Assembly (NCBI GenBank): GCA_015521205.1
Contig: WAOQ01000039.1
Span: 1-39,151, forward strand
DNA from: Desulfurococcales archaeon
GTDB lineage: Archaea > Thermoproteota > Thermoprotei_A > Sulfolobales > Acidilobaceae
DNA: 39,151 bases
Direction of reading: 5' to 3'
Part shown: positions 37,739 through 39,151 of the stretch, in pieces
How the letters are laid out: the number at the start of each line of letters is the position of its first letter
Numbering within the stretch: position 1 is the stretch's first letter
Notes under the pieces: model-generated
What the model saw: only the letters and a program-made list of their open reading frames with translations
Told to the model about the DNA's origin: nothing
Databases searched by the model: none
Made by a program: the position numbers and the translations under genes

Positions 37739-38724
37739 GTGTTGAAAGTGGGTCAGAGAGACTCGTAAACACGATCCTAGGTGAACTGAGGAATAGGCTT
37801 CTAAGCATAACTGATTCCATTAGCGGGCTAGGCGTCATATTAGAAGGATTAGATGCTTTACTCGATAACATGTTGAAAGGTGCTATACCCTCATCTTACG
37901 AAGAGACAAAGGAAGTAATGGAAGTGTTCTTTCACGCAGTACGCGTTTTGGTACCGTTCCTAGGCTCTGTCTCTACTTTAGCGGATATCGTTGAAGAGGC
38001 CTATAGCAGGGTTGAGAGAAGCGGGGATTTTTCCAAATGGATCTATATCAGCCTAGCTAAGCAAGCATCGGCTCATCTACGAGAGTTGCACGAGATGATG
38101 TTCAGATCGCTGGGTAGCCGGTGCTCGGAGGTTATAGATGGATCAAACCTTGTAGTAACAGCTATAGGCTTCTCTGAGGAAAACATTGCTTGCCTTTCAT
38201 CTATAAGCGATAGGATTTACGAGGTTGTCGTACCTATAGATGAGGTTATGAGGACTGGTATAAGGTTAAGAGATCAGGTTAGGAGAGTTGCGCCCGAGCT
38301 TTCTAGGAAGATCAGGCTAACAGTCGACTCTACAACGCTTTACATGGTTCGTCATAGCCATTATCTTGTGAGTAGTACTATGCTTGTGAGACCTGACGGT
38401 GTTGCGGTTGTACCTGTTTTATCGTATCTTCCGTTGAGGGCGGCTGGCCGTTTTGGAGTAAACGTGGTAATTCCTACATATACTTGGAACTTAATTCCGG
38501 ATAACAGGGATTATAACCCCTTACCAAAGCGTCGTTATGTTATGGGACAAGAACTAAAAGATATGTTAGTACCCCTCCTCGAAGCTGTGAAACTAGATGA
38601 TAACATGGTTCTTATTACGGAGGAAGAAGCTTTCCGCTGGGGCTCATTGGATGTCAAAAAGATCGCTGAAGAGTTTCGGCGAAAAGCTGTAAATAACATT
38701 CTGAGGGTTGGCTATGAAACATAG
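37735..38724 (+). CDS. divergent aIF2B-alpha / ISOCOT-fold-like protein
   Basis: TTG start at 37735 overlaps the SpoIIM stop as TTGA (track start 37702). Pattern LVVTAIGFSEENIACL ... RDQVRRVAPELSRKIRLTVDSTTLYMVRHSHYLVSSTMLVRPDGVAVVPVLSYLPLRAAGRFGVNVVIPTYTWNLIPD resembles the eIF2B-family C-terminal Rossmann-like half. Confidence 0.5.
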   Translation: MSVESGSERLVNTILGELRNRLLSITDSISGLGVILEGLDALLDNMLKGAIPSSYEETKEVMEVFFHAVRVLVPFLGSVSTLADIVEEAYSRVERSGDFSKWIYISLAKQASAHLRELHEMMFRSLGSRCSEVIDGSNLVVTAIGFSEENIACLSSISDRIYEVVVPIDEVMRTGIRLRDQVRRVAPELSRKIRLTVDSTTLYMVRHSHYLVSSTMLVRPDGVAVVPVLSYLPLRAAGRFGVNVVIPTYTWNLIPDNRDYNPLPKRRYVMGQELKDMLVPLLEAVKLDDNMVLITEEEAFRWGSLDVKKIAEEFRRKAVNNILRVGYET

Positions 38725-39151
38725 CAGCTTTACAATTCTAATACTCATATTTCTCTCTCTCCCTTCAACATCCATCTTACCCATGGTTGAAGGAAGCACG
38801 ACACTATCGTTCTGCCCCGGAAATTATGTGGTCTCATACCAGAATACAACGCTTAACGTCTCTGATATCACCATTTTAAGAGTTCAGGATCCCACAGAGG
38901 TTGTGGTATCGCCGCCCGGACTTCCGCTACCCAAAGTTCCACCCGGCGAGTATATGGTTAAACTAGTGAATTCATCCATACTCATCGTGTATCCTTCCAC
39001 GGTAGATGGTTGCTCTCTAGAGCCTCCGCACATAAACGTTGGTAATGAGGCAGTGATGGTTTCATTAGAGTGTGTTACGGACATTCTGTATGTGGGGATC
39101 GGCCATATTGATACAAATTCCTCGCAAGCGTTACCATTATATAGATATATG
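38714..39151 (+). CDS. secreted protein with signal peptide, truncated by the window end
   Basis: ATG at 38714 (MKHSSFTILILIFLSLPSTSILPMVEGSTTLSFCPGNYVV...), open for 146 codons to the last base; overlaps the previous gene by 11 bp. Confidence 0.7.
   Translation, partial: MKHSSFTILILIFLSLPSTSILPMVEGSTTLSFCPGNYVVSYQNTTLNVSDITILRVQDPTEVVVSPPGLPLPKVPPGEYMVKLVNSSILIVYPSTVDGCSLEPPHINVGNEAVMVSLECVTDILYVGIGHIDTNSSQALPLYRYM

Noticed and set aside
1-39151. CRISPR array, transposon or prophage
   Set aside because: No direct-repeat/spacer periodicity, no transposase, integrase or phage structural genes found; housekeeping and metabolic genes throughout.

Overview
The window looks like a gene-dense chromosomal segment from a hyperthermophilic crenarchaeon. 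Desulfurococcales/Pyrodictiaceae-like is my best guess, from RIO2, DUF460, a myo-inositol-1-phosphate synthase, a bifunctional 3-hydroxyacyl-CoA dehydrogenase/crotonase, archaeal TATA boxes and GGTG-type Shine-Dalgarno sites; the species is not determined. I support about 35 protein-coding genes and one tRNA-Ile(GAT). I see no CRISPR array, no rRNA and no clear transposon. Recognisable content: HBD-crotonase fusion, FAD oxidoreductase, TAXI-TRAP transporter (binding protein plus fused permease), a KamA-like radical SAM enzyme with a long N-terminal extension, penicillin acylase, ABC-class ATPase, CBS proteins, a MetV-MetF-like fusion, metallo-beta-lactamase-fold enzymes, PPP phosphatase, Memo-like protein, thioredoxin, acyl-CoA synthetase, UppP, DUF460, RIO2, ArsR-like wHTH, CTP synthase, MATE plus PadR, inositol-phosphate synthase, PPC/DUF296 protein and a SpoIIM-like protein. 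The most interesting signals are: (1) a tight right-edge cluster of a 56-aa ORF missing from the supplied track, a SpoIIM-like membrane protein, a protein resembling a degenerate aIF2B-alpha/ISOCOT domain, and a secreted protein cut by the window edge; (2) several structured 5' leaders, the best being the two-hairpin leader of the TRAP permease and the nested-stem leader of the HBD-crotonase gene; (3) a TAXI binding protein with a class III (pilin-like) signal sequence; (4) a reversed-order MetV-MetF fusion; (5) an operator-like CCAA-N3/4-TTGG dyad at three loci. All functional assignments are from reading motifs; no database search was run.
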